DNA of 64,000 bases, from the NCBI RefSeq assembly GCF_003602095.1, contig NZ_RAHH01000005.1, forward strand, positions 62,001 to 126,000. The letters are read 5' to 3'. Numbering within the stretch: position 1 is the first letter of the stretch; the number at the start of each line of letters is the position of its first letter. This document shows, one piece after another, positions 20,467 to 29,095 of the stretch. A program made the translations under genes and the position numbers. The notes beneath the pieces were generated by a model, which worked only from the letters and a program-made list of their open reading frames with translations, was not told the origin of the DNA and did no database searches. Source of the DNA: Rahnella woolbedingensis (lineage in GTDB: Bacteria > Pseudomonadota > Gammaproteobacteria > Enterobacterales > Enterobacteriaceae).

Positions 20467-20590
20467 TATACCCAAAAAATTCGAGTTGCAGGCATGCGGC
20501 AAGCGAATGAATCCCGATGAGCTTACTCAGGTAAGTGTTTCGGGTGAGTAAACGCAGCCAACGCATCTGTAACTCGAAGTATGACGGATA
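20467..20590. repeat. ERIC-type element 2 (pepB-sseB intergenic)
   Basis: About 124 bases from TATACCCAAAAAATTCGAG to CTCGAAGTATGACGGATA. The core GAGCTTACTCAGGTAAGTG followed by CGGGTGAGTAAACGCAGCC matches the ERIC consensus. It ends one base before the pepB stop codon, so the pepB mRNA probably carries it as a 3' hairpin. Confidence 0.88.
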
Positions 20591-20591
20591 T

Positions 20592-21902
20592 TTATTTCGC
20601 TTTGGCTAACAATAAGTTGGCCACGGTACGCACGCCTAAACCGGTCGCACCGGCAGACCACTGGTCAGCCGCGCTTTTACGGTAAGTGGCGGAGCAGTCG
20701 ATGTGCAGCCAGCCTTTCTTATATTCAGTCACGAAATGAGACAGGAACGCCGCTGCCGTGCTCGCGCCCGCAGTGTGAGCAGGACCCGCAATGTTGTTCA
20801 GCTCAGCAAAGTTAGACGGCAGATGCGAACGGTGGAACTCTTCCAGCGGCAGACGCCAGAAAGGTTCGTTTTCGGCCTTCGCGCTTTCCAGCAGTTCGCC
20901 GGCCAGTGCGTCGTCAAAACTGAACAGCGCGTGGTAATCGTTGCCCAGTGCCGTTTTTGCCGCACCCGTGAGCGTTGCCGCATCGATGATAAGTTCCGGG
21001 TTTTGCGCAGACGCATCGATCAGGCCATCAGCCAGTACCAGACGGCCTTCGGCGTCGGTGTTCATCACTTCAACGGTTTTGCCATTGCGATAACGGATGA
21101 TATCGCCGAGTTTCAGCGCATTGCCGCTGACCATGTTGTCCGCGCAGCACAGGTACAGTTTTACGCGTTTATTCAGGCCGTTAGCCGCTGCCAGTGCCAG
21201 TGCGCCGGTCAGAGTCGCGGCTCCCCCCATATCGGCTTTCATGGAGTCCATAGAAGCGCTTGGCTTGAGGCTGTAACCGCCGGTGTCGAAGGTAATACCT
21301 TTGCCGACCAGGCAGGCGTAAACCGGAGCATCACCGTCGCCGCTCGGGTTGTAATCGAGTGCCAGCAATACCGGCTGACGGTCAGAACCACGGCCGACAG
21401 TGTGGATGCCCATGTAACTTTGCTGACGCAGATCGTCACCTTTGGTGATGCGGTAGCTGACTTTCTCGTTGCCAAATTCACACATCAGATCAACGGCGCG
21501 GGTGGCCAGCTGTTCAGGGGATAAATCTTCCGCCGGGGTATTAATCGTGTTACGCACCCAGTCGATGATCTTCAGGCGTTGTTTCAGCGTGTTCGCGTCA
21601 TCTTCAGACAGTTCAGCCCATTCAACATTGCGCGTGCCTTTCGGACCACGGAAGCCCTGCCAGAATGCCCAGCTATTTTCGAGGCTCCAGCCTTCACCCG
21701 CCAGTTTGACGTTTTTCACGCCCTGACCGTCGATGCGGCGTGCCGCGCGGGAGATAGCCGTCAGCGCGTCGCCGTCTTTCAGGTGAATGGTCATACCGGC
21801 GGCATCCGTGCTCAGTGTTGCCTTTTCGCCCCAGCGTGCATCCGCTGGCTCAGAGGAAAGGAAAACGGACATCGCTTCATTGGTCGTTACTTCGGAACTC
21901 AT
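20592..21902 (-). CDS. pepB: Aminopeptidase B (peptidase M17)
   Basis: 436 residues from ATG at 21902, which has AGGAG 9 bases upstream; an open frame to 21959 is not needed. M17 leucyl-aminopeptidase metal ligands and the [14 protein letters not shown] signature are present ([11 protein letters not shown]), with [20 protein letters not shown] before it. It hydrolyses N-terminal residues of peptides, with preference for acidic residues in E. coli. In E. coli it closes the isc gene cluster after iscX; here it directly follows the shortened iscS. Confidence 0.96.
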   Translation of the reverse strand: MSSEVTTNEAMSVFLSSEPADARWGEKATLSTDAAGMTIHLKDGDALTAISRAARRIDGQGVKNVKLAGEGWSLENSWAFWQGFRGPKGTRNVEWAELSEDDANTLKQRLKIIDWVRNTINTPAEDLSPEQLATRAVDLMCEFGNEKVSYRITKGDDLRQQSYMGIHTVGRGSDRQPVLLALDYNPSGDGDAPVYACLVGKGITFDTGGYSLKPSASMDSMKADMGGAATLTGALALAAANGLNKRVKLYLCCADNMVSGNALKLGDIIRYRNGKTVEVMNTDAEGRLVLADGLIDASAQNPELIIDAATLTGAAKTALGNDYHALFSFDDALAGELLESAKAENEPFWRLPLEEFHRSHLPSNFAELNNIAGPAHTAGASTAAAFLSHFVTEYKKGWLHIDCSATYRKSAADQWSAGATGLGVRTVANLLLAKAK

Positions 21903-21961
21903 AACAGGACTCCTGATTGTTTTTATCTTCAATGAATATTCATTATCAATGACAGGCAAAT

Positions 21962-21978
21962 CACCCGTTCAGCGGGTG
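21962..21978. terminator. Hairpin between iscS and pepB
   Basis: CACCCG and CGGGTG form a 6-base stem with a 5-base loop, 5 bases past the iscS stop. The following minus-strand sequence is ATTTGCC, so termination would be weak. Confidence 0.45.
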
Positions 21979-21983
21979 GCACT

Positions 21984-23153
21984 TCATTTCGTATAAACAG
22001 GGGGCAATTCACGCAGGCGGCCCACTGATTTCACCACCAGCGCAATCGCGTAATCAATTTCTTCTTCCGTGGTCCAGCGTCCGAGAGAAAAACGGATGGA
22101 GCCGTGCGCCAGTTCCTCGCTTAATCCCAGCGCACACAGCACATAAGAGGGTTCAAGACTGGCGGAAGTACAGGCTGAACCGGACGACACGGCCAGATCT
22201 TTGAGCGCCATAATCAGGGATTCCCCTTCAACATCGGCAAAACTGACGTTGAGAATATTTGGCGCGGCATGTTTCGGCGTGCCGTTAAGAAACACCTGAT
22301 CAAGCTGCTGAATACCTTTCCACAAACGATCGCGCAGTGCGCTCAGACGTGCCACTTCGGCAGTCATTTCTTCTCTGGCAATGCGATATGCTTCGCCCAT
22401 TCCGACAATCTGATGCACCGGCAACGTCCCGGAACGCATACCGCGCTCATGGCCACCGCCGTGAATTTGCGCGTCAATCCGCACTTTCGGTTTGCGGCTG
22501 ACATACAGCGCGCCAATGCCTTTCGGGCCGTAAATCTTGTGCGCAGAAAATGACATCAGATCCACTTTCAGTTGACTGACATCAATCGCAATTTTGCCCA
22601 CACTTTGGGTCGCATCTACATGGAACAAAATACCGCGACTGCGGCACAGTTCGCCGATTGCCGCAATATCCTGCACCACGCCGGTTTCATTATTCACCTG
22701 CATGACTGACACCAGAATCGTGTCCGGGCGCAGTGCCGCTACAATCATAGCAGGAGGAATAATACCGTCAGCCTGCGGAGCTAAATAAGTGACGTCGAAG
22801 CCTTCGGTTTCCAGTTGAGTACAGGTGTCTAACACCGCTTTGTGTTCCGTCTGGCTGGTGATGATATGTCTGCCTTTCTCACGCTGCGCGTGGGCGGCAC
22901 CTTTAATCGCCAGGTTGTCAGATTCTGTCGCGCCCGATGTGAAAACAATTTCACGCGGATCAGCATTAATCAGCTCAGCAATCTGGTTGCGCGCGACATC
23001 CACCGCCTCCTCGGCCTGCCAGCCAAACCGGTGAGAGCGGGAAGCCGGGTTACCGAAAGTACCGTCGAGTGTTAAACACTGCATCATCATCTTCGCCACT
23101 CGCGGATCAACCGGCGTGGTGGCAGAATAATCGAGATAAATAGGTAATTTCAT
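21984..23153 (-). CDS. iscS: Cysteine desulfurase IscS, C-terminally shortened
   Basis: 389 residues from [19 protein letters not shown] (ATG at 23153). E. coli IscS is 404. PLP lysine K206 ([12 protein letters not shown]) and catalytic C328 ([10 protein letters not shown]) are intact at E. coli numbering, so the enzyme should be active. The last residues read [12 protein letters not shown], whereas E. coli continues for about 24 residues after GRLR with the tail that contacts IscU. Loop residues near C328 also differ (SYVLCALG for SYVLRALG). No remnant of the missing tail is present in the 80 bases that follow. The next gene is pepB rather than iscU. It is separated from iscR by a terminator and an ERIC element. 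Remaining roles may include tRNA thiolation through TusA/ThiI. Confidence 0.95.
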   Translation of the reverse strand: MKLPIYLDYSATTPVDPRVAKMMMQCLTLDGTFGNPASRSHRFGWQAEEAVDVARNQIAELINADPREIVFTSGATESDNLAIKGAAHAQREKGRHIITSQTEHKAVLDTCTQLETEGFDVTYLAPQADGIIPPAMIVAALRPDTILVSVMQVNNETGVVQDIAAIGELCRSRGILFHVDATQSVGKIAIDVSQLKVDLMSFSAHKIYGPKGIGALYVSRKPKVRIDAQIHGGGHERGMRSGTLPVHQIVGMGEAYRIAREEMTAEVARLSALRDRLWKGIQQLDQVFLNGTPKHAAPNILNVSFADVEGESLIMALKDLAVSSGSACTSASLEPSYVLCALGLSEELAHGSIRFSLGRWTTEEEIDYAIALVVKSVGRLRELPPVYTK

Positions 23154-23292
23154 GGCAGGTAAGCTCCGGACTGCGCGTTCGGCTTCGAACGAAAGAATGA
23201 AAAAAACGACATCCAGTTTAAAACGGGTTCGCAGATTCTTAAAAGGGAAATGACACTTTGCGGGCACTAATCGGTAAGAATTGACGTCTTAA

Positions 23293-23332
23293 AATCAAAA
23301 GCCCGCGAAAATTTGCATTTCCGCGGGCTTTA
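23293..23332 (-). terminator. Rho-independent terminator after iscR
   Basis: Minus strand: AAAGCCCGCG and CGCGGGCTTT form a 10-base stem, followed by TTGATTTT. It lies between iscR and iscS, so iscS probably needs its own promoter or read-through. In E. coli iscR and iscS are cotranscribed, although RyhB can uncouple them. Confidence 0.8.
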
Positions 23333-23339
23333 AGAACAT

Positions 23340-23473
23340 ACCTATACCGGTGCATCCCTGAACCATTTGAGTTGTATCAAGGCGGCAACTGAGTGAGTCT
23401 CCGGGAGCATACAATAGTATGTGACCGGGGTTCGCGAAGGCAGCAACGCAGAGACAGCTCAAAGGATGACGGG
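23340..23473. repeat. ERIC-type element 3 (iscR-iscS intergenic)
   Basis: About 134 bases of the same subtype as the tandem copies near 49.3 kb. Shared blocks are ATCAAGGCGGCAACTGAG, TCTCCGGGAGCATAC, GTATGTGACCGGGGTT and CTCAAAGGATGACGGG. It ends 3 bases from the iscR stop codon. Confidence 0.85.
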
Positions 23474-23476
23474 CAA

Positions 23477-23971
23477 TTACGCTCGTAAATTCACGTTGAT
23501 AGTTTCCATCTGGCGTCCGTTAGGCTGACGACGGACTTCACCATTTTGACGGTCGGCAACTTCCAGGATTTCCTGATTGTTGACCAGCTCCGCCAATGTA
23601 ATGTTGTTCAGGAAGCCGCTGATGCGCTCGCTCAGATCACGCCATAAGGTATGCGTCAGGCAGCGTTCGCCATTCTGGCAGCCTTCTTTGCCCTGGCAAC
23701 GGGTGGCATCGACAGATTCGTCAACGGCTGTGATCACAGCACCTACCGCGATATCGCCAGCATCTTTACCTAACAAATAACCACCGCCGGGACCACGAAC
23801 ACTGGCAACCAGACCATTTTTGCGTAAGCGCGAGAAAAGCTGCTCCAGGTAGGAAAGGGAAATACCCTGACGCTCAGAAATGTCAGCCAGTGGTACTGGT
23901 CCTTCCTGTGAATGCAGTGCAACGTCGAGCATAGCGGTCACGGCATAACGGCCTTTGGATGTCAGTCTCAT
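23477..23971 (-). CDS. iscR: Fe-S cluster regulator IscR
   Basis: 164 residues (E. coli 162). It is an Rrf2-type winged-helix protein with N-terminal [18 protein letters not shown], recognition helix region [18 protein letters not shown] and the three cluster cysteines in [20 protein letters not shown], with the His ligand just after. In E. coli [2Fe-2S]-IscR represses the isc operon and apo-IscR activates suf. It is normally matured by Isc itself. In this genome the downstream operon is missing, so its cluster would have to come from another pathway. Confidence 0.98.
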   Translation of the reverse strand: MRLTSKGRYAVTAMLDVALHSQEGPVPLADISERQGISLSYLEQLFSRLRKNGLVASVRGPGGGYLLGKDAGDIAVGAVITAVDESVDATRCQGKEGCQNGERCLTHTLWRDLSERISGFLNNITLAELVNNQEILEVADRQNGEVRRQPNGRQMETINVNLRA

Positions 23972-24035
23972 AGCATGGTTACCTGTTTAAAATGACTTAA
24001 AAATTCAATAGTGCGGAACATGCAAACGAGTCTGC

Positions 24036-24086
24036 CATTCCCGAGTAAAACAGTCAACTATTTAACCTAGTGTTTTACTCAAGTAT
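24036..24086 (-). promoter_or_regulatory. Probable IscR-binding promoter region of iscR
   Basis: The minus strand contains ATACTTGAGTAAAACACTAGG followed by AAATAGTTGACTGTTTTACTCGG. This resembles the pair of type-1 IscR sites and TTGAC promoter element of E. coli iscR. Autoregulation by IscR therefore appears preserved although the operon behind it is reduced. The match is from memory of the E. coli promoter, not a scored motif search. Confidence 0.6.
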
Positions 24087-24187
24087 TACATACCCGGCTA
24101 TTCCGCACTCTTTTCGTCATTCAATGAAAACGCGTAACCTTTTGATTAAAGGAACCAAAGAGGCTCTTTATAATCAAATTCTGACGC

Positions 24188-24925
24188 TTATTCTTTGTTG
24201 CTATGAGTCTTTTCAATCGACGTCAGGATGCCACGCAGGATGTTTAATTCCTGAGATTCAGGTCGCGCACGGGTAAACAGACGGCGTAATTTGCTCATAA
24301 CCTGACCCGGATGCGCCTGGCGAATAAAGCCGGTTTCCAGCAAGGTTTTTTCCAGATGCTGATAGAAACGCTCGAGATCGTCGACCAGCGGGTACGGCGT
24401 TTCTTCGTATTCAATCTGCGGTTTTTCGGCTTCCAGCAACGCCAGATGCGCGACACGCACTTCGTAGGCAATAATCTGCACGGCCATCGCCAGATTCAGC
24501 GAGCTGTATTCAGGGTTCGCCGGAATACATACGTGGTAATTACATTTTTGCAGTTCTTCGTTGGTCAGCCCGACGCGTTCACGGCCAAACACCAGCGCGA
24601 CCGGCGCGGTTTGTGCCGCTTTCGCACTGTGTTCGCCGCACTCACGCGGTTCAAGCATCGGCCACGGCAGTGTGCGGGAACGCGCACTGGTGCCGATCAC
24701 CAGACTACAGCCGGCCAGTGCTTCGTCGAGGGTATCAACAATCGTCGCATTACCGATGACATCACTGGCACCGGCAGACAAAGAGATAGCCTGAGAATCA
24801 GGTTTTACCAGCGGATTTACCAGATAAAGGCTGGATAAACCCATGGTTTTCATGGCACGGGCGGTTGAGCCCATATTGCCAGTGTGGGACGTTTCTACTA
24901 ATACAATGCGGATATTGGGCAGCAT
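24188..24925 (-). CDS. trmJ: tRNA (cytidine/uridine-32-2'-O)-methyltransferase TrmJ
   Basis: 245 residues, typical for TrmJ. SPOUT-fold motifs are visible: [22 protein letters not shown] at the N-terminus, [15 protein letters not shown] in the middle and [15 protein letters not shown] at the knot. It 2'-O-methylates position 32 of tRNAs. It lies upstream of iscR and divergent from suhB, as in E. coli. Confidence 0.97.
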   Translation of the reverse strand: MLPNIRIVLVETSHTGNMGSTARAMKTMGLSSLYLVNPLVKPDSQAISLSAGASDVIGNATIVDTLDEALAGCSLVIGTSARSRTLPWPMLEPRECGEHSAKAAQTAPVALVFGRERVGLTNEELQKCNYHVCIPANPEYSSLNLAMAVQIIAYEVRVAHLALLEAEKPQIEYEETPYPLVDDLERFYQHLEKTLLETGFIRQAHPGQVMSKLRRLFTRARPESQELNILRGILTSIEKTHSNKE

Positions 24926-25052
24926 AGGGACTCTTAGCCAGACGGAATATCACAACAGCTTAACACAACGGTAGTTAATTTTCAGAACCCCTGCTATACT
25001 GCGCGCCGTTTCCCGTATTCCCGTTCTTTAACATCCTAGTTGGAAGATATCC

Positions 25053-25856
25053 ATGCATCCGATGCTCACCATCGCCGTGCGCGCTGCGCGCAAGGCCGGT
25101 AACCTGATTGCCAAACATTACGAAACGCCAGACTCTGTAGAATCTACACAAAAAGGTACCAACGATTTTGTTACCAACGTAGACCGCGATGCAGAACACA
25201 TGATTATCGATGTTATTCGCAAATCCTATCCAAAACACACCATCATCAGTGAAGAGTGTGGCGAACTGGAAGGCGAAGACAAAGACGTACAATGGATTAT
25301 CGACCCGCTGGATGGCACCACCAACTTCGTTAAGCGCTTCCCACATTTCGCTGTTTCTATCGCCGTGCGCATCAAAGGCCGCACTGAAGTTGCGGTAGTT
25401 TATGACCCAATGCGTAACGAACTGTTCACCGCGACCCGCGGTCAGGGCGCACAGCTGAACGGTTACCGTCTGCGCGGTACTAACGCGAAAGATCTCGACG
25501 GCACCATTCTGGCGACCGGTTTCCCATTCAAAGCAAAACAACACGCAGCCAGCTACATGAAAGTCGTTGGCAAACTGTTCACCGAATGTGCTGACTTCCG
25601 TCGCACCGGTTCTGCTGCGCTGGATCTGGCTTACGTGGCTGCTGGCCGCGTTGACGGTTTCTTCGAAATCGCCCTCAAGCCATGGGATTTCGCCGGTGGC
25701 GAACTGCTGGTTCGTGAATCAGGCGGCGTTGTGACTGACTTCGTTGGCGGCCATAACCACTTCTCGTCTGGCAACATTGTTGCAGGCAACCCACGCGTCG
25801 TTAAAGGTATTCTGATGACCATGCGTGATGAACTGAGCGAAGCGCTGAAGCGTTAA
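25053..25856 (+). CDS. suhB: Inositol-1-monophosphatase / transcription-associated SuhB
   Basis: 267 residues (E. coli 267). Metal-site motifs of the inositol monophosphatase family are present: EECGELEG, WIIDPLDGTTNFVKRFPHFAVS and WDFAGGELLVRESGG. Besides phosphatase activity, SuhB is part of the rRNA antitermination complex in E. coli. The ATG follows GGAAGATATCC. A strong terminator follows. Confidence 0.98.
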   Translation: MHPMLTIAVRAARKAGNLIAKHYETPDSVESTQKGTNDFVTNVDRDAEHMIIDVIRKSYPKHTIISEECGELEGEDKDVQWIIDPLDGTTNFVKRFPHFAVSIAVRIKGRTEVAVVYDPMRNELFTATRGQGAQLNGYRLRGTNAKDLDGTILATGFPFKAKQHAASYMKVVGKLFTECADFRRTGSAALDLAYVAAGRVDGFFEIALKPWDFAGGELLVRESGGVVTDFVGGHNHFSSGNIVAGNPRVVKGILMTMRDELSEALKR

Positions 25857-25879
25857 TCCCGCCGGTTCCTGATACCAAG

Positions 25880-25913
25880 AAAAACGGACGTCCTTGCGGG
25901 CGTCCGTTTTTTT
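25880..25913 (+). terminator. Rho-independent terminator of suhB
   Basis: ACGGACG and CGTCCGT form a 7-base stem around a 10-base loop, followed by seven T. Confidence 0.9.
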
Positions 25914-25939
25914 ATACCTGCTGTTTATGCCCTGTAAGG

Positions 25940-26893
25940 TTATCCCCTGAAGGGCCCGCCGGTGATTGGCGAAACGTCTCCGCCGCCGGTGCTGTAGAGC
26001 AATATTCCCGCCAACAGCAGCACAATTCCGCCGGTCAGCGCCAGTAATGACCAGGTGATCCGCTGCCAGGCCGCAGGGGTGCGCGTTGCGCTCAGTTTCA
26101 CCGCCAGCGCGCGGCTGTAAAACACCAGCACACCCATCAGCGAAACGGTCAGTGATGTACCGATAGCCATCGTGATAGCGGAAATCACACCCCAGCTGTA
26201 CACGCCGATGACTTTAGAGAAGAGCAACACCATGATCGCACCGGAGCACGGTCGCAATCCCATCGCCAGCACTATCGCTATCTGCGTGCGCAAATCCCCA
26301 CCTGCCTGAAGCTGCTGATCACTCGGTACATGCTGATGCCCGCAACCGCAATGTTCATCGTGGACATGTGTTTCACTGCCCAGTGGCGACAGACTGTGGA
26401 TTTTCATTGCCGGTGCCGGATGCAAACTTTTGATCGTCTGCCACACCTTTTTTAGCGCGCGCCAGCACAGCAGCAGCCCCAGCAACATCACCAGAATGAA
26501 ACTGCCGCGCTCCATCCAGAAACTGCTCTCATGCAGCTGACGCGAAGACAGTTGCAGCACGCCAAGCACCACGCTGACCAGCAATATCGCCACCAGCCCC
26601 TGAACAATCGCCGACGCAAGCGTCAGTTTCAGGCTGCTTTTCAGCCTTGAGGGATGCGTCGCCAGATAGGTAGTGATGACGATTTTACCGTGCCCCGGTC
26701 CGATAGCGTGGATCACGCCGTATATCAGGCTGAAACCGGCCAGCGTCATCCCTGCCTGCAGCGGATTTTCTTTCACCTGACGCAACAGCCCGGCCAGTTC
26801 CTGATGTAATTCCCTCTGCCAGATAATGCTGCTAAGCAAAATCCGCGGCCAGAAATGGATGAGGAGAAAAACGCCGCCCGCCAGCAGCAGCAA
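25940..26893 (-). CDS. NicO/RcnA-family nickel/cobalt transporter, disrupted 5' end
   Basis: The open frame gives 317 residues from a TTG at 26893. Family features are clear: the HAIGPGHGK metal motif in the first conserved helix, the second-half motif GLRPCSGAIMVLL, a His/Cys-rich cytoplasmic loop (VHDEHCGCGHQH), and about seven hydrophobic spans. The natural start is almost certainly the ATG at 26959, which overlaps the DUF1007 stop by 10 bases, but codon 13 of that frame is TAG. The TTG lies inside the first membrane span and has no Shine-Dalgarno. The gene is therefore either a recent pseudogene or expressed through suppression or an unusual internal start. It is paired with the DUF1007 gene, the usual arrangement in many gammaproteobacteria. 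Confidence 0.75.
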   Translation of the reverse strand: MLLLAGGVFLLIHFWPRILLSSIIWQRELHQELAGLLRQVKENPLQAGMTLAGFSLIYGVIHAIGPGHGKIVITTYLATHPSRLKSSLKLTLASAIVQGLVAILLVSVVLGVLQLSSRQLHESSFWMERGSFILVMLLGLLLCWRALKKVWQTIKSLHPAPAMKIHSLSPLGSETHVHDEHCGCGHQHVPSDQQLQAGGDLRTQIAIVLAMGLRPCSGAIMVLLFSKVIGVYSWGVISAITMAIGTSLTVSLMGVLVFYSRALAVKLSATRTPAAWQRITWSLLALTGGIVLLLAGILLYSTGGGDVSPITGGPFRG

Positions 26894-26920
26894 AAATATC
26901 GCCAGCGGCCAGAGATCGCG

Positions 26921-26959
26921 CTAGGACAGCGTTTTTGACGGTGTGGAGATTAATGACAT
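26921..26959 (-). pseudogene. N-terminal codons 1-13 of the NicO gene ending in amber TAG
   Basis: ATG at 26957-26959 opens the frame MSLISTPSKTLS followed by TAG (26921-26923). The same frame then continues with RDLWPLAIFLLLLAGG into the transporter. The ATG overlaps the end of the DUF1007 gene, as expected for translational coupling. A single base change (for example CAG to TAG) would explain it. Confidence 0.75.
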
Positions 26960-27645
26960 TCCAGCGTGACCTTCTGAGCAAATTGCTGGCCAAGATCCAT
27001 GTCTTCCGGCGGGGCATCGGCCTTATCGAGAGACAGTGCGTAGTTTTGCAGCGAGGCATCGGGTTTCGGCGTAAACAACGCCAGCGAGCAGCGTTTTTCC
27101 AGCTCCGGCGGCAGATGCAGTGCGGTTTTGTCCTTAAACGTCATGTCGACAAAATACGAAGGATCGAAAGTCGAGAATTCCATCGGTTTGCCGGTCAGCG
27201 TCTGAGGCTTCGCCAGCGGCAACACGAATTCCAGCACGGCCTGGTCGCCTTTACGGGACAACTGATACTCGCTGGGTAAATCGAGGTATTTCACCGGTTT
27301 GCCTTCACGGTAAAAGTCAGTGAAATAATGCTGGCTGAGCACCCGGGCCATCACTTCGGCCGCCAGTTTTTTCCAGATATCTGAACCGGGTTTGGCATTC
27401 TGCGCGTCGTAGAGCAAATCGGCGGAAGTAATCTCATCCATCGTCCACACCATTTTCAGCCCGGTCAGCGAGGTTTCATTCGCCACCAGCGTAGTCTGCA
27501 TATCGATGAAACTGTGCGGATGCGCCACAACCGTGGCGGGCAGGCAAAAAAGCGCGAATCCCAGCCATTTGGCATGACGGAATGCATAACGAAAAAGGGG
27601 CCGGTTCCTGTTCGGATTCAAAGTCACATCCCTATAAAGTGCCAT
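26950..27645 (-). CDS. DUF1007 periplasmic protein paired with NicO transporter
   Basis: 231 residues from ATG at 27645. A signal-peptide-like segment (WLGFALFCLPATVVAHPHSF) precedes the mature protein, whose first residues HPHSFID are the DUF1007 hallmark. The family is found next to NicO-type metal transporters and is thought to be a periplasmic accessory in zinc, nickel or cobalt handling; the function is not established. The start is uncertain: no Shine-Dalgarno precedes the ATG and a palindrome lies 6 bases upstream. GTG (27627) or TTG (27621) after AGGGA are alternatives. Confidence 0.8.
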   Translation of the reverse strand: MALYRDVTLNPNRNRPLFRYAFRHAKWLGFALFCLPATVVAHPHSFIDMQTTLVANETSLTGLKMVWTMDEITSADLLYDAQNAKPGSDIWKKLAAEVMARVLSQHYFTDFYREGKPVKYLDLPSEYQLSRKGDQAVLEFVLPLAKPQTLTGKPMEFSTFDPSYFVDMTFKDKTALHLPPELEKRCSLALFTPKPDASLQNYALSLDKADAPPEDMDLGQQFAQKVTLECH

Positions 27646-27650
27646 GTTAT

Positions 27651-27665
27651 TGTTACTTAGTAACA
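27651..27665. promoter_or_regulatory. 15-base perfect palindrome upstream of the DUF1007 gene
   Basis: TGTTACT-T-AGTAACA is a perfect 7+1+7 inverted repeat immediately upstream of the ATG. Its symmetry and length resemble operators of metal regulators such as Zur (TGTTATA-N-TATAACA), although the inner bases differ. The regulator is unproven. Confidence 0.5.
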
Positions 27666-27814
27666 CTATTTTGCTGTGCAATTAAGCAGTCGTCAAAAAT
27701 ATCTGTGATCTGAGTTGTAAGCCGGAGTAAAACCCAATCCCGCGGCCTTAATGCGGGCATCCGCTTTGCTATGCTTGACTAATAATTTCAGGCGATATCT
27801 TTTCGGTAGGTGAT

Positions 27815-29095
27815 ATGAATCCAGAAAAACAGCCCTCCCCTGCGCTTTCCGCTACGCAACGCCGCTGCCACGTGTTGCTGATGCTGTACGCGCCGCTGAC
27901 GGCGGTTCAGCTGGAGATCATCAGTGAAATCAACGGCGTCGGGTTAACGACGACGTGGGAAGATCTGGCGGAAGTGACCTGCGAAATTCAGCGCATCCAT
28001 CAGCTCGATGTGCTGCAGTACAGCGAAAAAGAGTGCCGTATTCAGGGCGACAGCCTCGCCCAGCGCCTGTGCTTATTTCAGGGCTTACGCCGCACCTTGC
28101 GAATTTCGCCGGATTTCGTCTCCCGCCACTTTATTCCCTGGCTGCACATCGCGTTTGAAGGCCAGACCTGCCCGAAGGCCGCGTTACGCACCGATATTCT
28201 GGGCATGATCCTGGAAGATTGCGGCACGCTGTTACCCAAACCGCTCAGCGGGCACGACCGCCAGCTGATGCTGATTTGCCTGCAATACTGCTTATGGCAA
28301 AACAATGACCAGACCGGCTTACGGTTCACCGAACAACAGCGACGCTGGTTGCGCGAAAAACCCGAATTTTCAGCCGCCCGTGAACTGTTTGTTCAGTTAC
28401 AGGAACTCAGCAACGGCCTGCTGGATGACTGTGAATGCGAGTTTTTCACCCTGATGTTGCGGATGCTGAAAAACCACAGTTATCAGAGTTCCGGCTCGAC
28501 GGAAGATCAGCGTCTGCTATTAGAAATTGAAAATATGGTGGCGCGATTTCAGGACATCGCCGGGATGAAATTCAGCAGCTACGAAGGTCTGGTTGGTCAG
28601 CTTTTCGCCCATCTTGGTCCGGCGATTGAACGCTGTCATTTCGGGATTGGCATCGACAATCTGATGCAGGAAGAAGTCAACCGCATGTATCCGCGGCTGG
28701 TGCGTACCACCCGCGAGGCGTTAGCGGGGTTTGAGCACGAATACCTGATTACTTTGTCGGAAGATGAAATCGGGCTGGTGGCGATTACTTTCGGTGCCTG
28801 GCTGATGCAGGGTAATGCCTTGCAGGAAAAACAGATTTTATTGCTGACGCATGACAATCCCGAACTGGAAGAAGCGGTTGAACAGCAGATCCGCGAAGCG
28901 ACGCTGCTGCCGCTGAATATCAAATACCAGACACTGGCGGATTTTTATAAGTTCGGTGCGCCGAGTGGCGTAGCGATGATTGTTACACCCTACGCCACCC
29001 GCAGCACCGACGCCGATCCGCTGGTGATCCACACGCAACTGCCACTGGCGAAAGAGCAGCGAAAACGTATCCGTTCGCTGCTCGAAGCACCCTAG
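27815..29095 (+). CDS. csiE: Stationary-phase inducible protein CsiE
   Basis: 426 residues, the same length as E. coli CsiE. It contains a PRD-like domain region (GIDNLMQEEVNRMYPRLVRTTREALAGFE) and the conserved GLVAITFGAWLMQGN with the following LQEKQILLLT. In E. coli it is sigma-S and cAMP-CRP dependent, with no defined biochemical role. It is convergent with hcaT, as in E. coli, and their ends overlap by 4 bases. Confidence 0.95.
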   Translation: MNPEKQPSPALSATQRRCHVLLMLYAPLTAVQLEIISEINGVGLTTTWEDLAEVTCEIQRIHQLDVLQYSEKECRIQGDSLAQRLCLFQGLRRTLRISPDFVSRHFIPWLHIAFEGQTCPKAALRTDILGMILEDCGTLLPKPLSGHDRQLMLICLQYCLWQNNDQTGLRFTEQQRRWLREKPEFSAARELFVQLQELSNGLLDDCECEFFTLMLRMLKNHSYQSSGSTEDQRLLLEIENMVARFQDIAGMKFSSYEGLVGQLFAHLGPAIERCHFGIGIDNLMQEEVNRMYPRLVRTTREALAGFEHEYLITLSEDEIGLVAITFGAWLMQGNALQEKQILLLTHDNPELEEAVEQQIREATLLPLNIKYQTLADFYKFGAPSGVAMIVTPYATRSTDADPLVIHTQLPLAKEQRKRIRSLLEAP

